Notes: generated from the sequence alone by a model not told the origin. Positions 24,757 to 35,018 are shown, numbered from the stretch's first letter. The stretch: DNA of 64,000 nucleotides from Candidatus Nomurabacteria bacterium (GCA_020631865.1 JACKGS010000001.1:248001-312000); one strand, 5' to 3'. Program-made: numbers and translations.

Positions 24757-25829
24757 AATCCAGCTATGTCCTCGTCTTTAGCGAGCGCCAAACCAATGCA
24801 TGTTAAGAATCTAGGTAAATCTGCGTTTTCTGGTGGTTCTATATGTCCAAATTCTAAATATTTTCCCCATGGAGAGGACACCCTGGTGGCTATGTGAGTA
24901 GCATTTGTTAGGTAATCACCTAGGCCTGGCATATTTGCCCCGCCACCAACAATCAAAATTTGTGAAACTTCAGCCCCTTCGTGTACGCGCTCCTCGTAGA
25001 ATTTAATCATGCGCTGTATCTCTACGACTACTTTATCTAAAATAGGATCAACGGCAGACTTAATCTTTGCTTGCTGCGCACCCGCAGCAATACCCTTGGT
25101 AATTTTAATCTTGTGAGCTTTATCATGAGTTATGTGCAACACTCTAGCAATTGCATCGGTCAAGCTGTTACCACCCTCATCAACCGTTCCAGTTACCCTG
25201 AGAGTTTCATCTAGAATACCGATATCAATAGAATCACCACCGACATCGACAATTACATATGGACTTCCCTTGATCATATTTTCGTACATTATACAAAGCT
25301 GTGCATCGGCGCGTATATTTGTTTGAACTAATGCAAGATCTAGCCCCAATAAATCACAGACTGCAACATATGAATCGACAATCTCTTTTTGAGTAGCCAC
25401 CATTCTAACGAGTAGATTATCATTATCTACCGCCTGCATCACCTCATAATCATAATACAGATTTTTTGTCGGCACTGGGATAGATTGTTCAATCTCAAGT
25501 TTAACCGCACTTTCTAGTTCTTTTTTCGACATTAATGGCAGATCTACTACCCTGGTGTATGCCCTAGACACAGGAACACTCATAACTACTCTATTGGTCG
25601 TAATCTTTCCCTTAATATTTTCGGAAAGTAATTTATCAACAAGTTCAGCTGCTTTGGAGATATTTGTTATGACTCCATTCTTCATAATCTCATCGTCTGT
25701 AGCCATGCTACCATAAGCCTTGATTACTGCTTTGTGAGCATGGTTCTCTAGCTGCACAAACTTAACCGTTTGCGATCCAATATCTAATCCAAACAATGGG
25801 CGACGATGATAGAATAACTGTTGTTTCAT
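24753..25829 (-). CDS. pilM: PilM, type IV pilus actin-like ATPase
   Basis: 358 aa. ASKHA fold: LFGLDIGSQTVKFVQL phosphate-1, YVIVDVGGDSIDIGIL phosphate-2, ILIVGGGANMPGLGDYL adenosine motif. It binds the N-terminal peptide of PilN on the cytosolic side. First gene of the tightly overlapped pilM-N-O block; 40 bp separate it from the minor-pilin gene upstream. Confidence 0.93.
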   Translation of the reverse strand: MKQQLFYHRRPLFGLDIGSQTVKFVQLENHAHKAVIKAYGSMATDDEIMKNGVITNISKAAELVDKLLSENIKGKITTNRVVMSVPVSRAYTRVVDLPLMSKKELESAVKLEIEQSIPVPTKNLYYDYEVMQAVDNDNLLVRMVATQKEIVDSYVAVCDLLGLDLALVQTNIRADAQLCIMYENMIKGSPYVIVDVGGDSIDIGILDETLRVTGTVDEGGNSLTDAIARVLHITHDKAHKIKITKGIAAGAQQAKIKSAVDPILDKVVVEIQRMIKFYEERVHEGAEVSQILIVGGGANMPGLGDYLTNATHIATRVSSPWGKYLEFGHIEPPENADLPRFLTCIGLALAKDEDIAGL

Positions 25830-25869
25830 TTTAATATAAGCATAACTGTTTTATCTACATGACGCAACA

Positions 25870-27405
25870 CTAAGCTGCACTTATCACCTCTCTCCACTCT
25901 AAAATATCGTAGGTATTTGTTACAGGGAAGAATGGGGGAGGTGAATATCTTAAGTTTTCATCATATTTAGTCGCATTGTGCTTAAATCCGCTCCAGCAAG
26001 ATGGTGAATTTTGACTACCACATCTTATCCAGGACCAAGTCCACTGTTCTTCGGATGCAACTGATCCAAAAAAATCTAATCTTTGCGAAGAATTAACATA
26101 CCCAATCGTTGACGAACCATTTTCGCGATACTGTGGCCTAAACTGTACGCGACCCGTCTGAGCGATCATAGCAGCATGTACCCTAAGAGGAACAGGAACA
26201 TATGGCGCTATATCTACATTGTCTTCGGCTATCAAACCAATTACATCATTGCCTGAATACTGATCATCGTAGACTAGATTATCCGCAACCGTTAAGGTGG
26301 TAGACCCTGAAACTGCTATGCGAGCTGAGGCGATTGTGACCCTACCATCAAAACCGCTAGCCTCAGACCTTACCCAAACATTATCTTCGGCAAATATTAC
26401 ACCGTTAGCAGGAATTGCAATATTATTTGCTACAACAGAAGTTGTTAATGCATTTGTATAACTTGATCTGGTATCACGCTCGTTATTCACATTACTTAAA
26501 TTATATGTGCCATTATTATTAAGGGTTATCAAATAGCCACTTCTTAAATTAAAACCGGTTGCCCTTGGGGGTAAGTATCCAGCCGTTCTTGCAGGTCTTA
26601 AATTACACGCATTTGAAGCCTGGTTATTTGTTGCCGTCTTCTTTAGTTGACACAGATCGGCCGTAATATTATTAAAATTAATTGCCGGAACTGGATATCT
26701 CCAACTAGCTTTAGATCTGGACACACAATTAGGATTAGTTATACCCGTATCACACCAAACACCCGACTTACTACTACCCGATCCCGGGCCACTATTTGTC
26801 GGAACGTATGTTGCATTAGCACTCGTAACATCAGAATTATTTGGCCCATCCATCTTAACCCCGACATTAGAATGAACCGGACCGTCGGCTGTTTCTGTAT
26901 CACCAAACCAAAGCTGAGAATTACTAACGACCGAATATGTACTGAATGATGGAGCACCGATCTGTGCCTTAATAGTTCTGCTAGAGCCACTTAGGCCCGC
27001 CATCTTTCCCTCCGACTGAACAGTGGCAACATTTGATCCCACGCTACCTGGCTTAATATAAAGAGTAAAGGTACCGATTACATTACCTGTGCCATCTCTA
27101 TAATCGTGTACATATGGCCCATATCCCAGTATTGGGTCTGGGGTGTTTGGTGTAGTGTTTCCGTCTTTAAAATCCGTTTTATCGTGGCTTATATGCCATA
27201 GATAATAATTAATACCAGCCTCTGCTATATTAAAGGCCGTTTGTTTAGATTGATTACGTCCTGCATCGCCTAATGTAACGCCCATTATTGTTCCGACAGT
27301 AACCATGAATATACTAAATATAACTATCACCATTAATAGCGTTGGTATAACAAAACCAGCAATATTGTTATTTAGTAGCTTAAATCTCTTAATGTCTGCC
27401 ATCAT
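25870..27405 (-). CDS. PilX-like minor pilin/assembly protein
   Basis: 511 aa. A prepilin-like helix near the N-terminus (GFVIPTLLMVIVIFSIFMV) has Gly before the hydrophobic segment but Thr at the position of the usual Glu5. A conserved QTAFNIAEAGINYYLWH follows, as in PilX-type proteins. The rest is a large beta-rich surface domain with four Cys near the centre. It joins the next upstream gene through a 4-bp overlap (27402-27405). Confidence 0.75.
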   Translation of the reverse strand: MMADIKRFKLLNNNIAGFVIPTLLMVIVIFSIFMVTVGTIMGVTLGDAGRNQSKQTAFNIAEAGINYYLWHISHDKTDFKDGNTTPNTPDPILGYGPYVHDYRDGTGNVIGTFTLYIKPGSVGSNVATVQSEGKMAGLSGSSRTIKAQIGAPSFSTYSVVSNSQLWFGDTETADGPVHSNVGVKMDGPNNSDVTSANATYVPTNSGPGSGSSKSGVWCDTGITNPNCVSRSKASWRYPVPAINFNNITADLCQLKKTATNNQASNACNLRPARTAGYLPPRATGFNLRSGYLITLNNNGTYNLSNVNNERDTRSSYTNALTTSVVANNIAIPANGVIFAEDNVWVRSEASGFDGRVTIASARIAVSGSTTLTVADNLVYDDQYSGNDVIGLIAEDNVDIAPYVPVPLRVHAAMIAQTGRVQFRPQYRENGSSTIGYVNSSQRLDFFGSVASEEQWTWSWIRCGSQNSPSCWSGFKHNATKYDENLRYSPPPFFPVTNTYDILEWREVISAA

Positions 27406-28004
27406 AAGTTTGTCTTTCTGTTTCTTAGGCTAACCGTTGTAGACAAATTTACAGATGTCTGCCGAGCTCCTTCTGTGGTACCAGTTAGGGAAATCTTAAT
27501 GGATCTAATATCTTTAAATGTATCAGTAGTAAAGCTTTGAGGTGTGCTTGTACCATCAAGGTACGTGAATATAGAGCCAGTGTCATCAATGTTGTCAGCT
27601 ATCGTACTAACAATCTCATCATCATTATCATAAGTGTAATTTGGTGCTGATCCAGTAGCTGGAATCACTCCAACCTTAAATGAATCAGTGTTTGATTCAT
27701 AATAATATCGCACCTTAGAAAGAGTATTATCGCGCGGCGTGAAGTAAGCAAAGCCCGTTAACGTATTAGGCTGCGCATCTACAATTGTAGACATACCTCT
27801 AATTACCCTAGACGAGCGCTGTAATGCCCCGCTAACAGTATTTGTATTAACTGTATTATTTTGTAAATTTAAATAGCTCTGCAAGCTATCGCTAAAAAAA
27901 CTATTGAATACAACTACTGCCACCGAAGTTATAATAACCACCATCATCAATTCGGCAATCGTAAAACCATTTGATCCATGAAGCTTACGGAGTAACATTA
28001 ACAC
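27402..28004 (-). CDS. PilW-like prepilin
   Basis: 200 aa. The class III signal is SNGFTIAELMMVVIITSVA with Glu5, then an extended helix and a beta domain. Probably a minor pilin of the tip complex. It overlaps the end of the 499-aa prepilin gene by 20 bp and the next gene by 4 bp. Confidence 0.8.
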   Translation of the reverse strand: MLMLLRKLHGSNGFTIAELMMVVIITSVAVVVFNSFFSDSLQSYLNLQNNTVNTNTVSGALQRSSRVIRGMSTIVDAQPNTLTGFAYFTPRDNTLSKVRYYYESNTDSFKVGVIPATGSAPNYTYDNDDEIVSTIADNIDDTGSIFTYLDGTSTPQSFTTDTFKDIRSIKISLTGTTEGARQTSVNLSTTVSLRNRKTNL

Positions 28005-29484
28005 CCCCTAACGTTCCGGGTGTAACTCCGGTCATTATTGATGTAGTGCCGTTGTTAGTTACAATCACCTCCCAGGCACCAGATTGCCCAGAAAGATCAA
28101 CCCTTCTATAAATTGAGTTGTTTTGATCTACACCATCAATAACTGTAGATAAGTTCACTCCACCCTGCCTCAGCGTTACGGACGAGCCAGCCAAATTGCT
28201 TCCAGTTATATTGATGATGATACTGCTCAAATCACCCGACTGAGGTATGGTAGATGGCTGAATATCCGCAAGTTTAACATGCGTATTATTTGTGGTGATA
28301 AATGCATTAACAATTTGCATCGGGCCACTTCCAGACTCGCTAACACTGCCCGGGGCTACTATGATAGGTTGCGCAACGCTACCACCGTAGGCATTATTGC
28401 TAACAGCCAAGTACACCCCGCTAGCACAGCCCTGGTTGCTAGAGTAACAAAGGTAGTAATTACCGGGAGTTAGATTACTAAGCAAAATCTCTCCATTTAT
28501 ATCGGTTGTAATATTTTGAGAATAGCTATAAGTTTGATCTGCATTATCTGTATACAGCTTCACACCTCCTCTGATATTCATGGTAGTATTTGGACGTATC
28601 GTTCCATCTGATGAGTGGCGAGATACAACCCTCAAACTTTCAGAAGAGAGTGCATCGATCTTTAATGTTGAATTTGTCACCGTCTGCGCCAATACACTTA
28701 CGTTAGGGTAAACTGGGACCAAACTTCCACTAGCGGAGATTGTTGACAAAGAACTGTGACCAGCCTTGGTGGCACTTACAACATAATCTTTACCAGAATC
28801 AGGTGGCACATCTAGAAAAATAGCCACACCGTTAGTATCGCTAGTAATAGTTTGAGAAAGGCTAGGTATTAATGTGCTATTTGTAATTGTTACCGCCGCT
28901 CCAGCGACAGGCTCGCCGGAAGAAGTGATGATATTAACCAGCAAGGCACCTGTATTGCCGGCAGTCTCTGCCACTCTGGCTGCCACATGAGTACTAACTC
29001 TTGCAACTTCTTTATTCGATTTTTTTTCGTTTACGTTAACGTCAATTAATTTATAATCCCTGGGGTTGCTATCAACGGGCAGGCCGGTATCCGCGGGGCC
29101 GTTTACACATAAATAACTTTGACTCACTGGATAGTTAAGGCAACCATCAAAAGCATCGTCGACATACCTAATGCTCGTTGTGACTACAAATGTGTATGGA
29201 CCACTGGTCTTTTCAAAACTAACCGGTAACTTTGGGCCGCTTGAATTAATCGCTCCACCTTGCAGGGCAAGATAATCATAAGGGAGGCCTTTGAGATACT
29301 CCAGCTGTTCGGTAGCCAAACCTAAACCAGCAGATTTCATTCTAGCTAGGCCAGCAGACCTGACTAAAATTGAATACGTACTAAAAGTAGCTATAATAAT
29401 AGTAGTTAGTACTAACATTGAAACTATTAGTTCTGGAATAGTAAATCCATCGAACTTGCTAATCTTCTTATCAGATGTTTGCAT
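27985..29484 (-). CDS. Large prepilin with carboxypeptidase-regulatory-like/Ig domains
   Basis: 499 aa. Class III signal FDGFTIPELIVSMLVLTTII with Glu5, then an N-terminal pilin body (about 30-180) and two CarboxypepD_reg-like modules (GEPVAGAAVTITNSTL with VAIFLDVPPDSGKDYVVSAT, and a second with GEILLSNLTPGNYYLC), ending in an Ig-like domain. A large multi-domain minor pilin of this sort is a good candidate for a tip adhesin. Confidence 0.8.
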   Translation of the reverse strand: MQTSDKKISKFDGFTIPELIVSMLVLTTIIIATFSTYSILVRSAGLARMKSAGLGLATEQLEYLKGLPYDYLALQGGAINSSGPKLPVSFEKTSGPYTFVVTTSIRYVDDAFDGCLNYPVSQSYLCVNGPADTGLPVDSNPRDYKLIDVNVNEKKSNKEVARVSTHVAARVAETAGNTGALLVNIITSSGEPVAGAAVTITNSTLIPSLSQTITSDTNGVAIFLDVPPDSGKDYVVSATKAGHSSLSTISASGSLVPVYPNVSVLAQTVTNSTLKIDALSSESLRVVSRHSSDGTIRPNTTMNIRGGVKLYTDNADQTYSYSQNITTDINGEILLSNLTPGNYYLCYSSNQGCASGVYLAVSNNAYGGSVAQPIIVAPGSVSESGSGPMQIVNAFITTNNTHVKLADIQPSTIPQSGDLSSIIINITGSNLAGSSVTLRQGGVNLSTVIDGVDQNNSIYRRVDLSGQSGAWEVIVTNNGTTSIMTGVTPGTLGGVNVTP

Positions 29485-29513
29485 TATACTAATAATACAC
29501 TAATGCTTAAAAC

Positions 29514-29547
29514 AAAAAAATAAAGCCCGATAATGGGCTTTATTTTT
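29514..29547 (-). terminator. Terminator between the major pilin and the minor pilins
   Basis: On the minus strand AAAGCCC-ATTATC-GGGCTTT followed by ATTTTTTT, 19 bp after the pilin stop codon. It would uncouple high pilin expression from the minor-pilin/pilMNO genes. Confidence 0.8.
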
Positions 29548-29565
29548 TCTTGCCAGAAACTGCCA

Positions 29566-29976
29566 CTAGTTTGTGACTGAAATGTCTCCAGCTGGGCTAG
29601 ACCCCCATTGAGCATCGTCAGCAGTAAGTGTGAATCCCGCGCCACAACCGTCTGTCGCATCACAAGCATACACAAAATTTGTATCCGTTGCTGCACCAAA
29701 CTTACCGTCAAGTGATGTATTGTTACCACCTGCATCGCTTGTTAAGTAGTTCTTTACTGCTTGTTTATCAGCGGGATAAGTATTGTTTTCAGCATAATAT
29801 TCACCGAGCTTTGATTTAACCTGACTAAGCGTTGATTGTGCCGCACTCCTGTTTGCTTTATTTTGTGCACCAGAGAATGCCACGAAGCCTATTGTTGCCA
29901 AGATACCGATGATCACGATGACGATCAAAAGCTCAACAATTGTAAAACCTTTTGCAGTTAATTTATTTACTTTCAT
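29566..29976 (-). CDS. Major type IV pilin (PilA/PilE-like)
   Basis: ATG at 29976 (MKVNKLTAKGFTIVELLIVI) with GGAGGG 8 nt upstream; the longer frame to 30045 is rejected. 136 aa. It has a classic class III signal with Glu5 and the IVIIGILATIGFVAFSGAQ helix, a spacer helix, and a C-terminal globular part with one Cys pair (YACDATDGCG), the usual D-loop. An own terminator follows. It sits between pilC and the minor pilins. Confidence 0.92.
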   Translation of the reverse strand: MKVNKLTAKGFTIVELLIVIVIIGILATIGFVAFSGAQNKANRSAAQSTLSQVKSKLGEYYAENNTYPADKQAVKNYLTSDAGGNNTSLDGKFGAATDTNFVYACDATDGCGAGFTLTADDAQWGSSPAGDISVTN

Positions 29977-30090
29977 TTTGCCCACCCTCCTTTGAGTGTT
30001 ATTGGTTGTAATTGGTGTTTTACAGGGAATAGCCTTGCTATTCAATCCTATTGTTCATTATTGCTTATGCTTATAGTGATGTCAAGACCT

Positions 30091-31311
30091 TTATTTAATG
30101 TTGGTAGATATGTTGCTGATAGGGCCAAATACACTAGCCGCAATCACACCAACGATAGAACCAAGAACAACAATCATAACCGGCTCGATAATTGAACTCA
30201 GAGCAGCCACAAAAGCATCAACTTCTTCTTCATAAAATTCGGCCACCTTCAAAAGAATTTGATCAGTTTGACCGGTTTCTTCACCTACGGCAATCATCTG
30301 GCTAACAAGTGGTGGGAAGTGCTTACTTTTTTCTAATTGCACCGAAAGCTGCTCACCAGACTGCACCGCCTTAGAACAGCTTAAGAGTTCTTGCTCTATC
30401 TGAGCATTACCAATTGCTCCAGCCGTAGTTTCAATTGCCTCGACAATTGAAACACCCGCCCCCATTAAGGCAGAGAATGTCCTGGCAAATCTAGCGATTG
30501 CTACTTTTGTAATTAATGTTTTTACTATTGGCATTTTAAGTAATATTTTATGCCAAACCAATCGTCCTTGTTTAGTTTTAGTATATCGCTTGAATCCAAT
30601 AATCATTATTGGCAGAACTACTGCTGCACATATAATAAATGGTGGAGACTTCATGACGTTACTCATAGCCAGTAATACTTTTGTATAAATTGGCAAGGAA
30701 TCTTTTGTGCCACCTAGACTAACGATGATATCACCAATTTTAGGCACTATGGTAGTCATCAAGAAGAAGAAGGCAATAAATGTTATTCCAGAAATAACAC
30801 TCGGGTAGGCCATGGCGCTCTTTATTTTGCCCCGGATAGCTGCATCTTTTTCTTGTTGAACAGCCAGGCGTTTTAGAACCTCATCTAAAATGCCCCCCTC
30901 TTCACCAGCCTTAACCATGTTTATGTAAATTGGCGAAAAGGTTTTCGGATGTGCACTTAAAGCCTCGCCGAGAGCCGATCCAGCCTCAACCTTTTTTATT
31001 ACCTCACCAAGCTGTTTCTTGAAAAATTCATTCTCTGATTGCATCTGTAAGGTACTCAAGCTTCGCACTAACGGCACGCCAGCATTTACTAAGGTAGCCA
31101 ATTGCCGGGTAAAAATTACGAGATCTTTAGTTTTAACCTTTCCACCTATAGACATGTTTAAAAAACCTGCTTTTTTAGATTCACTGATGGTTATAACCGA
31201 TAGACCCTGTTTTTTCACAAGCTCAATGGCAGACTCCTTGGAATCCGACTCCACATCACCTCTGACTATCTTTTCGCTATCATTCTTAGCTGTATACGCA
31301 TAGTTTGCCAT
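30091..31311 (-). CDS. pilC: PilC, type IV pilus inner-membrane platform
   Basis: 406 aa with two GspF domains (DLVIFTRQLATLVNAGVPL near 65 and ARFARTFSALMGAGVSIVEA near 270), three membrane segments, and GEEGGILDEVLKRLA / GEETGQTDQILLKVAEFYEEE. PilC transfers motor rotation to the pilin. It starts 1 bp after pilB. Confidence 0.94.
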   Translation of the reverse strand: MANYAYTAKNDSEKIVRGDVESDSKESAIELVKKQGLSVITISESKKAGFLNMSIGGKVKTKDLVIFTRQLATLVNAGVPLVRSLSTLQMQSENEFFKKQLGEVIKKVEAGSALGEALSAHPKTFSPIYINMVKAGEEGGILDEVLKRLAVQQEKDAAIRGKIKSAMAYPSVISGITFIAFFFLMTTIVPKIGDIIVSLGGTKDSLPIYTKVLLAMSNVMKSPPFIICAAVVLPIMIIGFKRYTKTKQGRLVWHKILLKMPIVKTLITKVAIARFARTFSALMGAGVSIVEAIETTAGAIGNAQIEQELLSCSKAVQSGEQLSVQLEKSKHFPPLVSQMIAVGEETGQTDQILLKVAEFYEEEVDAFVAALSSIIEPVMIVVLGSIVGVIAASVFGPISNISTNIK

Positions 31312-31312
31312 A

Positions 31313-33094
31313 CTACTCCCTTGTTACCCTTAAGATTTCTTCAATTGTCGTCATTCCCCTGAGGGCTTTTATAAATCCATCCATTTGCATCGTCATCATT
31401 CCAGAGGTTACAGAGTTCTGTTGAATAACGTCCGCCGTGGTATCACTCATAATTAGATGTTGGATTTCACTTGAGTTTTCGAGCACTTCGTAGATACCAA
31501 TTCTGCCACGATAGCCATGACCACCACATGCGCTGCAACCATCTTCTTTTGCCCTGAAAAGTGTCAGTATCTTTTTACCGTCAGTTGAAAGGTTAGCGAC
31601 ATCTTTACCAATACCTTCCTCCAGGGCCTTTGTTTCTAGATCATGAATTTTACTAAAATCAGCAGCCGTACCAACACCAAACATTTCTTTAATTTGATCC
31701 ATCACCTCAGTGTCTGGCGAATAACTTTGCCTACACTCGGGGCAAACATGCCTTACCAACCTCTGTCCAACTACGGCCCTCACGGTAGATGCTATCAAAA
31801 ATGGCTCAATACCCATATCTAGCAAACGAGGCAAACAAGTCGCTGCGTTATTTGTGTGCAGAGTAGAGAACACTAAGTGCCCAGTTAACGCCGCCTGCAC
31901 GCCCATATCCGCAGTTTCACCATCACGAATCTCTCCTACCATGATTATATTGGGGTCCTGACGAAGCAACGCCCTAAGCCCTGAGGCAAAAGTCATGCCA
32001 GCCTTACTATTAACCTGTGTTTGATTTGCACCAACAATTTTATACTCAATCGGATCCTCAACAGTTGATATATTAACTGTATGATCATTTAGTAGCGATA
32101 GAACACTAAAAAGTGTTGTCGATTTACCAGAACCAGTCGGACCGGTAACCAGTATCATTCCGTGAGGTTCAATAATTGCCTGGTTAATAACCCTTAAAGA
32201 CCAGCCCCAAAAACCCAGATCTTCCATGCTAAGAGCTTTGTTGGTCTCATCTAAAATACGCATTACGATCTTTTCGCCATCGGCAATCGGAAGTGTTGAG
32301 ACACGTAGGGCAAACATCTTCCCGGCTTGAGATATTTTGAATCTTCCGTCTTGAGGTATACGACGTTCGTCAATCTTCAGGTTTGATAAAATCTTAATTC
32401 TACTAGCTAGAGCAGCCTGGACCTTCTTCGGTAGCTTGTCTGCTTCTTGTAGAACTCCGTCAATTCGATACCTAATTTGAACATACTCTTCTCGAGGTTC
32501 AATATGTATATCTGAAGCACCAGATTTAATTGCATACTCAATAAGTAAAGTTACAGTCTGGGCAATTGGCGAGTCTTCGGCGACATCCTCTTCGCTCACT
32601 TCAACTTGTTCACTTTCGGCCTCGATATCTTCCGAAATCACCTTGGTAAGCTCAGAGCTCATTTCTCCACGATATAAATCTAAAGCGGAAACAATGTTAG
32701 ATCTAGTAGCCAAATAAATTGCCGGCTTAGAGCCAAGCTCTTTTTGCATAAAGTCAATGGCCTGAAGATCATCCGGATCATCCATCGCCAACTGCTTTAT
32801 ACCATCTTGTTCGCCAAACAGTATAGCTTTGTATCTAGTGGCAATTCTTTCCGGAATCAGACGCATTACCTCTAGGTTAATTGTTTTTGGGTCAAGTTGA
32901 ATAAACGGTATGTCGTTAGTTTTTGAGTACCATTTAGCCAGTTCGTCTTCGGTAGCCACAGATCTTTTAATAACAACATCTTGAAGATGCTTCTTTTGCT
33001 GTTTAGCGGCTTGTTCTAGTTTAGAAATCTCAGCTTCTGATATTTTTTTATCATCACTTAAAAAAATCTTTATATTTTTATCTGATATACGCAT
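31313..33094 (-). CDS. pilB: PilB, type IV pilus extension ATPase
   Basis: 593 aa. N-terminal MshEN-type domain (about 1-150), then the T2SSE core: IHIEPREEYVQIRYRIDG, Walker A GPTGSGKSTTLFS, the Asp box TVEDPIEY, Walker B NIIMVGEIRDGETAD, His box GHLVFSTLHTNNA. A Zn-binding four-Cys element is seen as CPEC and CSACGGHGYRGR. No PilT retraction ATPase or PilD peptidase is present in the window. The first gene of the pilus operon; TGTTATACT lies 9 nt before the ATG. Confidence 0.95.
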   Translation of the reverse strand: MRISDKNIKIFLSDDKKISEAEISKLEQAAKQQKKHLQDVVIKRSVATEDELAKWYSKTNDIPFIQLDPKTINLEVMRLIPERIATRYKAILFGEQDGIKQLAMDDPDDLQAIDFMQKELGSKPAIYLATRSNIVSALDLYRGEMSSELTKVISEDIEAESEQVEVSEEDVAEDSPIAQTVTLLIEYAIKSGASDIHIEPREEYVQIRYRIDGVLQEADKLPKKVQAALASRIKILSNLKIDERRIPQDGRFKISQAGKMFALRVSTLPIADGEKIVMRILDETNKALSMEDLGFWGWSLRVINQAIIEPHGMILVTGPTGSGKSTTLFSVLSLLNDHTVNISTVEDPIEYKIVGANQTQVNSKAGMTFASGLRALLRQDPNIIMVGEIRDGETADMGVQAALTGHLVFSTLHTNNAATCLPRLLDMGIEPFLIASTVRAVVGQRLVRHVCPECRQSYSPDTEVMDQIKEMFGVGTAADFSKIHDLETKALEEGIGKDVANLSTDGKKILTLFRAKEDGCSACGGHGYRGRIGIYEVLENSSEIQHLIMSDTTADVIQQNSVTSGMMTMQMDGFIKALRGMTTIEEILRVTRE

Positions 33095-33103
33095 CTTGCC
33101 ACT

Positions 33104-33112
33104 AGTATAACA
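33104..33112 (-). promoter_or_regulatory. Extended -10 (TGTTATACT) for pilB
   Basis: On the minus strand TGT then TATACT ends 9 nt before the pilB ATG; no Shine-Dalgarno between. Confidence 0.45.
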
Positions 33113-33182
33113 AAAAGCATAACCATAACATACAATTGAAACACTCGTTTTATCTTATAAATTTCTAGAGTACAATATATTC

Positions 33183-33752
33183 ATGCTTGTAATGAATTCA
33201 AAGTTACTAAATACCCCCATCATGAGCTTGCAAAGTGGCGATAAATTAGGCGCAACTGGAGCCCCAATAATAGACCCCCGTAAGCTTCAAATCACCGCCT
33301 TCTATGCATTGGGCAACCGAATTACAGAACTCAGCGTTCTTCATTGCAGCGATATTAGAGAAGTTGGTCCACTCGGCATGATTGTTGATAGCGCAGATGA
33401 AATTATGCCACTCAATGATGATCTATTACGCCTCAAAGAACTTCTAGATATGAAGTTTGAGCTGATTGGCCTGCAGGTTGTTGATGACAACGGAATGAAA
33501 TTGGGCAAGGTAAGTGAATTCAGTACTGAAATTAATGATTTTTTTATTCAAAAAATATATGTTACTAAAACTTTTCTGAAGAGTATTGCTAGCTCTGATA
33601 TCATTATCAACAGGTCTCAAATTATAGAAATAACCAATAAAAAAATTATAGTGAAATCAACCGCAATTCAGTCAAAGTCAAGCATAGAGCAGGTAGTTAA
33701 CCCGTTTCGCAAACGGAATCTTGCAACCGAACGATCAGCGATTGACCAGTAA
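33183..33752 (+). CDS. PRC-barrel domain protein
   Basis: 189 aa, no signal peptide. Two PRC-barrel-like halves: near 15-80 (ALGNRITELSVLHCSDIREVGPLGMIVDS) and near 85-160 (IGLQVVDDNGMKLGKVSEFS, a typical PRC core, then SQIIEITNKKIIVKS). PRC barrels appear in RimM and in photosynthetic or RNA-related proteins. It is transcribed divergently from the pilus operon; TACAAT (33171-33176) lies 6 nt before the ATG, so it looks leaderless. Confidence 0.75.
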   Translation: MLVMNSKLLNTPIMSLQSGDKLGATGAPIIDPRKLQITAFYALGNRITELSVLHCSDIREVGPLGMIVDSADEIMPLNDDLLRLKELLDMKFELIGLQVVDDNGMKLGKVSEFSTEINDFFIQKIYVTKTFLKSIASSDIIINRSQIIEITNKKIIVKSTAIQSKSSIEQVVNPFRKRNLATERSAIDQ

Positions 33753-33760
33753 GCTGCCAT

Positions 33761-34531
33761 CTACTCACTGTCCATACTATTTAAAGTATCCTTGATGTCA
33801 TCGTAACTAAAACCTTGGCGTAGCAGATACTGCTTAAGCTTAGTATCATCTTGATATTTTTGCTGTCGCCATTTTTTAGAAATTATATATTTTATATTAT
33901 CTCTTTCGTTAATATCATTTTTTTGCAACACCGTCGCAATAATCTGATCGCTAACACCCTTTACTAGCAATTCTTGGCGCATCTTTCTTGTGCTAGATTT
34001 TTTATTACTGGTTCTCGAAGCAACCCAGGCATTGGCGAATACTTCGTCATTGATATATCCTTTTTCACTTAACCTAGCCACGACTCTGTCCAGTATTTGT
34101 TGCGCCTGAACTTTATCTATAGCTTGTTTGATATACTGGCGTTGACCAGATTTATCGACATAGCTCTTTGGTCGTGGATAGAATAGTATTCTTACTAGAT
34201 AATCGTGTATTTCTTTACTAGAATGAGGCCTCATCATAATGTACCCGAGAGCACGTTCATATATTTTGCCAAATTGCGACTCGGTCGCAAAATTTTCTAA
34301 TTCAGTCTTTGTAACTATCTTGCCGATACTAATGTTTGTGGATGAAAGCTGGTATTCGTTTAATGAAAATGAATATTTGTCATTAATGTAAATTGAATAC
34401 CTATCAGATTTTTTTATTTGCTGTGAGATTTTTGTAATCTTTAGCTGACCCAGGTTACCCGCCCCATCTTTAGAAAACCTAGATTTTGAGTGATCGCTTA
34501 CTTCGTTTTGCGAAACCACCTTTAGCTTCAT
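33761..34531 (-). CDS. recX: RecX, RecA modulator
   Basis: The frame extends to 34576, but ATG at 34531 (MKLKVVSQNE) forms a 4-bp ATGA overlap with the upstream gene and gives 256 aa. An N-terminal strand region is followed by RecX three-helix repeats (FGKIYERALGYIMMRPHSSKEI, ILDRVVARLSEKGYINDEVFANAWV, KLKQYLLRQGFSYDDIKDTL as recognisable pieces). RecX limits RecA filament growth. recA lies two genes upstream on the same strand. Confidence 0.88.
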   Translation of the reverse strand: MKLKVVSQNEVSDHSKSRFSKDGAGNLGQLKITKISQQIKKSDRYSIYINDKYSFSLNEYQLSSTNISIGKIVTKTELENFATESQFGKIYERALGYIMMRPHSSKEIHDYLVRILFYPRPKSYVDKSGQRQYIKQAIDKVQAQQILDRVVARLSEKGYINDEVFANAWVASRTSNKKSSTRKMRQELLVKGVSDQIIATVLQKNDINERDNIKYIISKKWRQQKYQDDTKLKQYLLRQGFSYDDIKDTLNSMDSE

Positions 34532-34974
34532 ATTGTCTGCGCTCGTATTATTATATAAATCATTAAAGTCGCCCAAGAAACTTCAATAATTATACCCGGT
34601 ACTTTTTGATACCACTGAACAATATGGTGTATTTTTGTTAAAGTATCGTATTCCACAACCTTACCCAGCTTATTATTAAGCCCATAATACAACCAGCCAA
34701 AGTCTGGAGACATAGCTACAAAACCACACATAGCCAATAGCACTGGTGATTCGACCCCATACCATAGCAGAAAGCCGGCTGCGCTCAAAGCAAATAAGCC
34801 GTCTAAAATTAACCATACATACATCGCTCGGCTATTAAATTTTAAATCAACACCAAAATGTGGGATAGCATCACAGATAAAATGACTAGTAAAAGCTAAC
34901 GGGATAGCCAGAACAGGCTGTTTAATAACGACTGCAATTACCGCACCAGTTAATGCGTGATTGGTGGCTATCAT
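34528..34974 (-). CDS. YdjM-like integral membrane protein
   Basis: 148 aa with about four membrane helices. The start MIATNHALTGAVIA and the motif HFICDAIPHFG contain the His/Asp pattern of YdjM-type membrane hydrolases (PF04307), often damage-inducible. It lies between recA and recX and ends in an ATGA overlap with recX, consistent with that association. UGA is used as stop. Enzymatic activity is not established for such short members. Confidence 0.65.
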   Translation of the reverse strand: MIATNHALTGAVIAVVIKQPVLAIPLAFTSHFICDAIPHFGVDLKFNSRAMYVWLILDGLFALSAAGFLLWYGVESPVLLAMCGFVAMSPDFGWLYYGLNNKLGKVVEYDTLTKIHHIVQWYQKVPGIIIEVSWATLMIYIIIRAQTI

Positions 34975-35018
34975 AAATTAATTGTATCAAAAAATTGAAC
35001 CAAATAACCCCGTGGCTA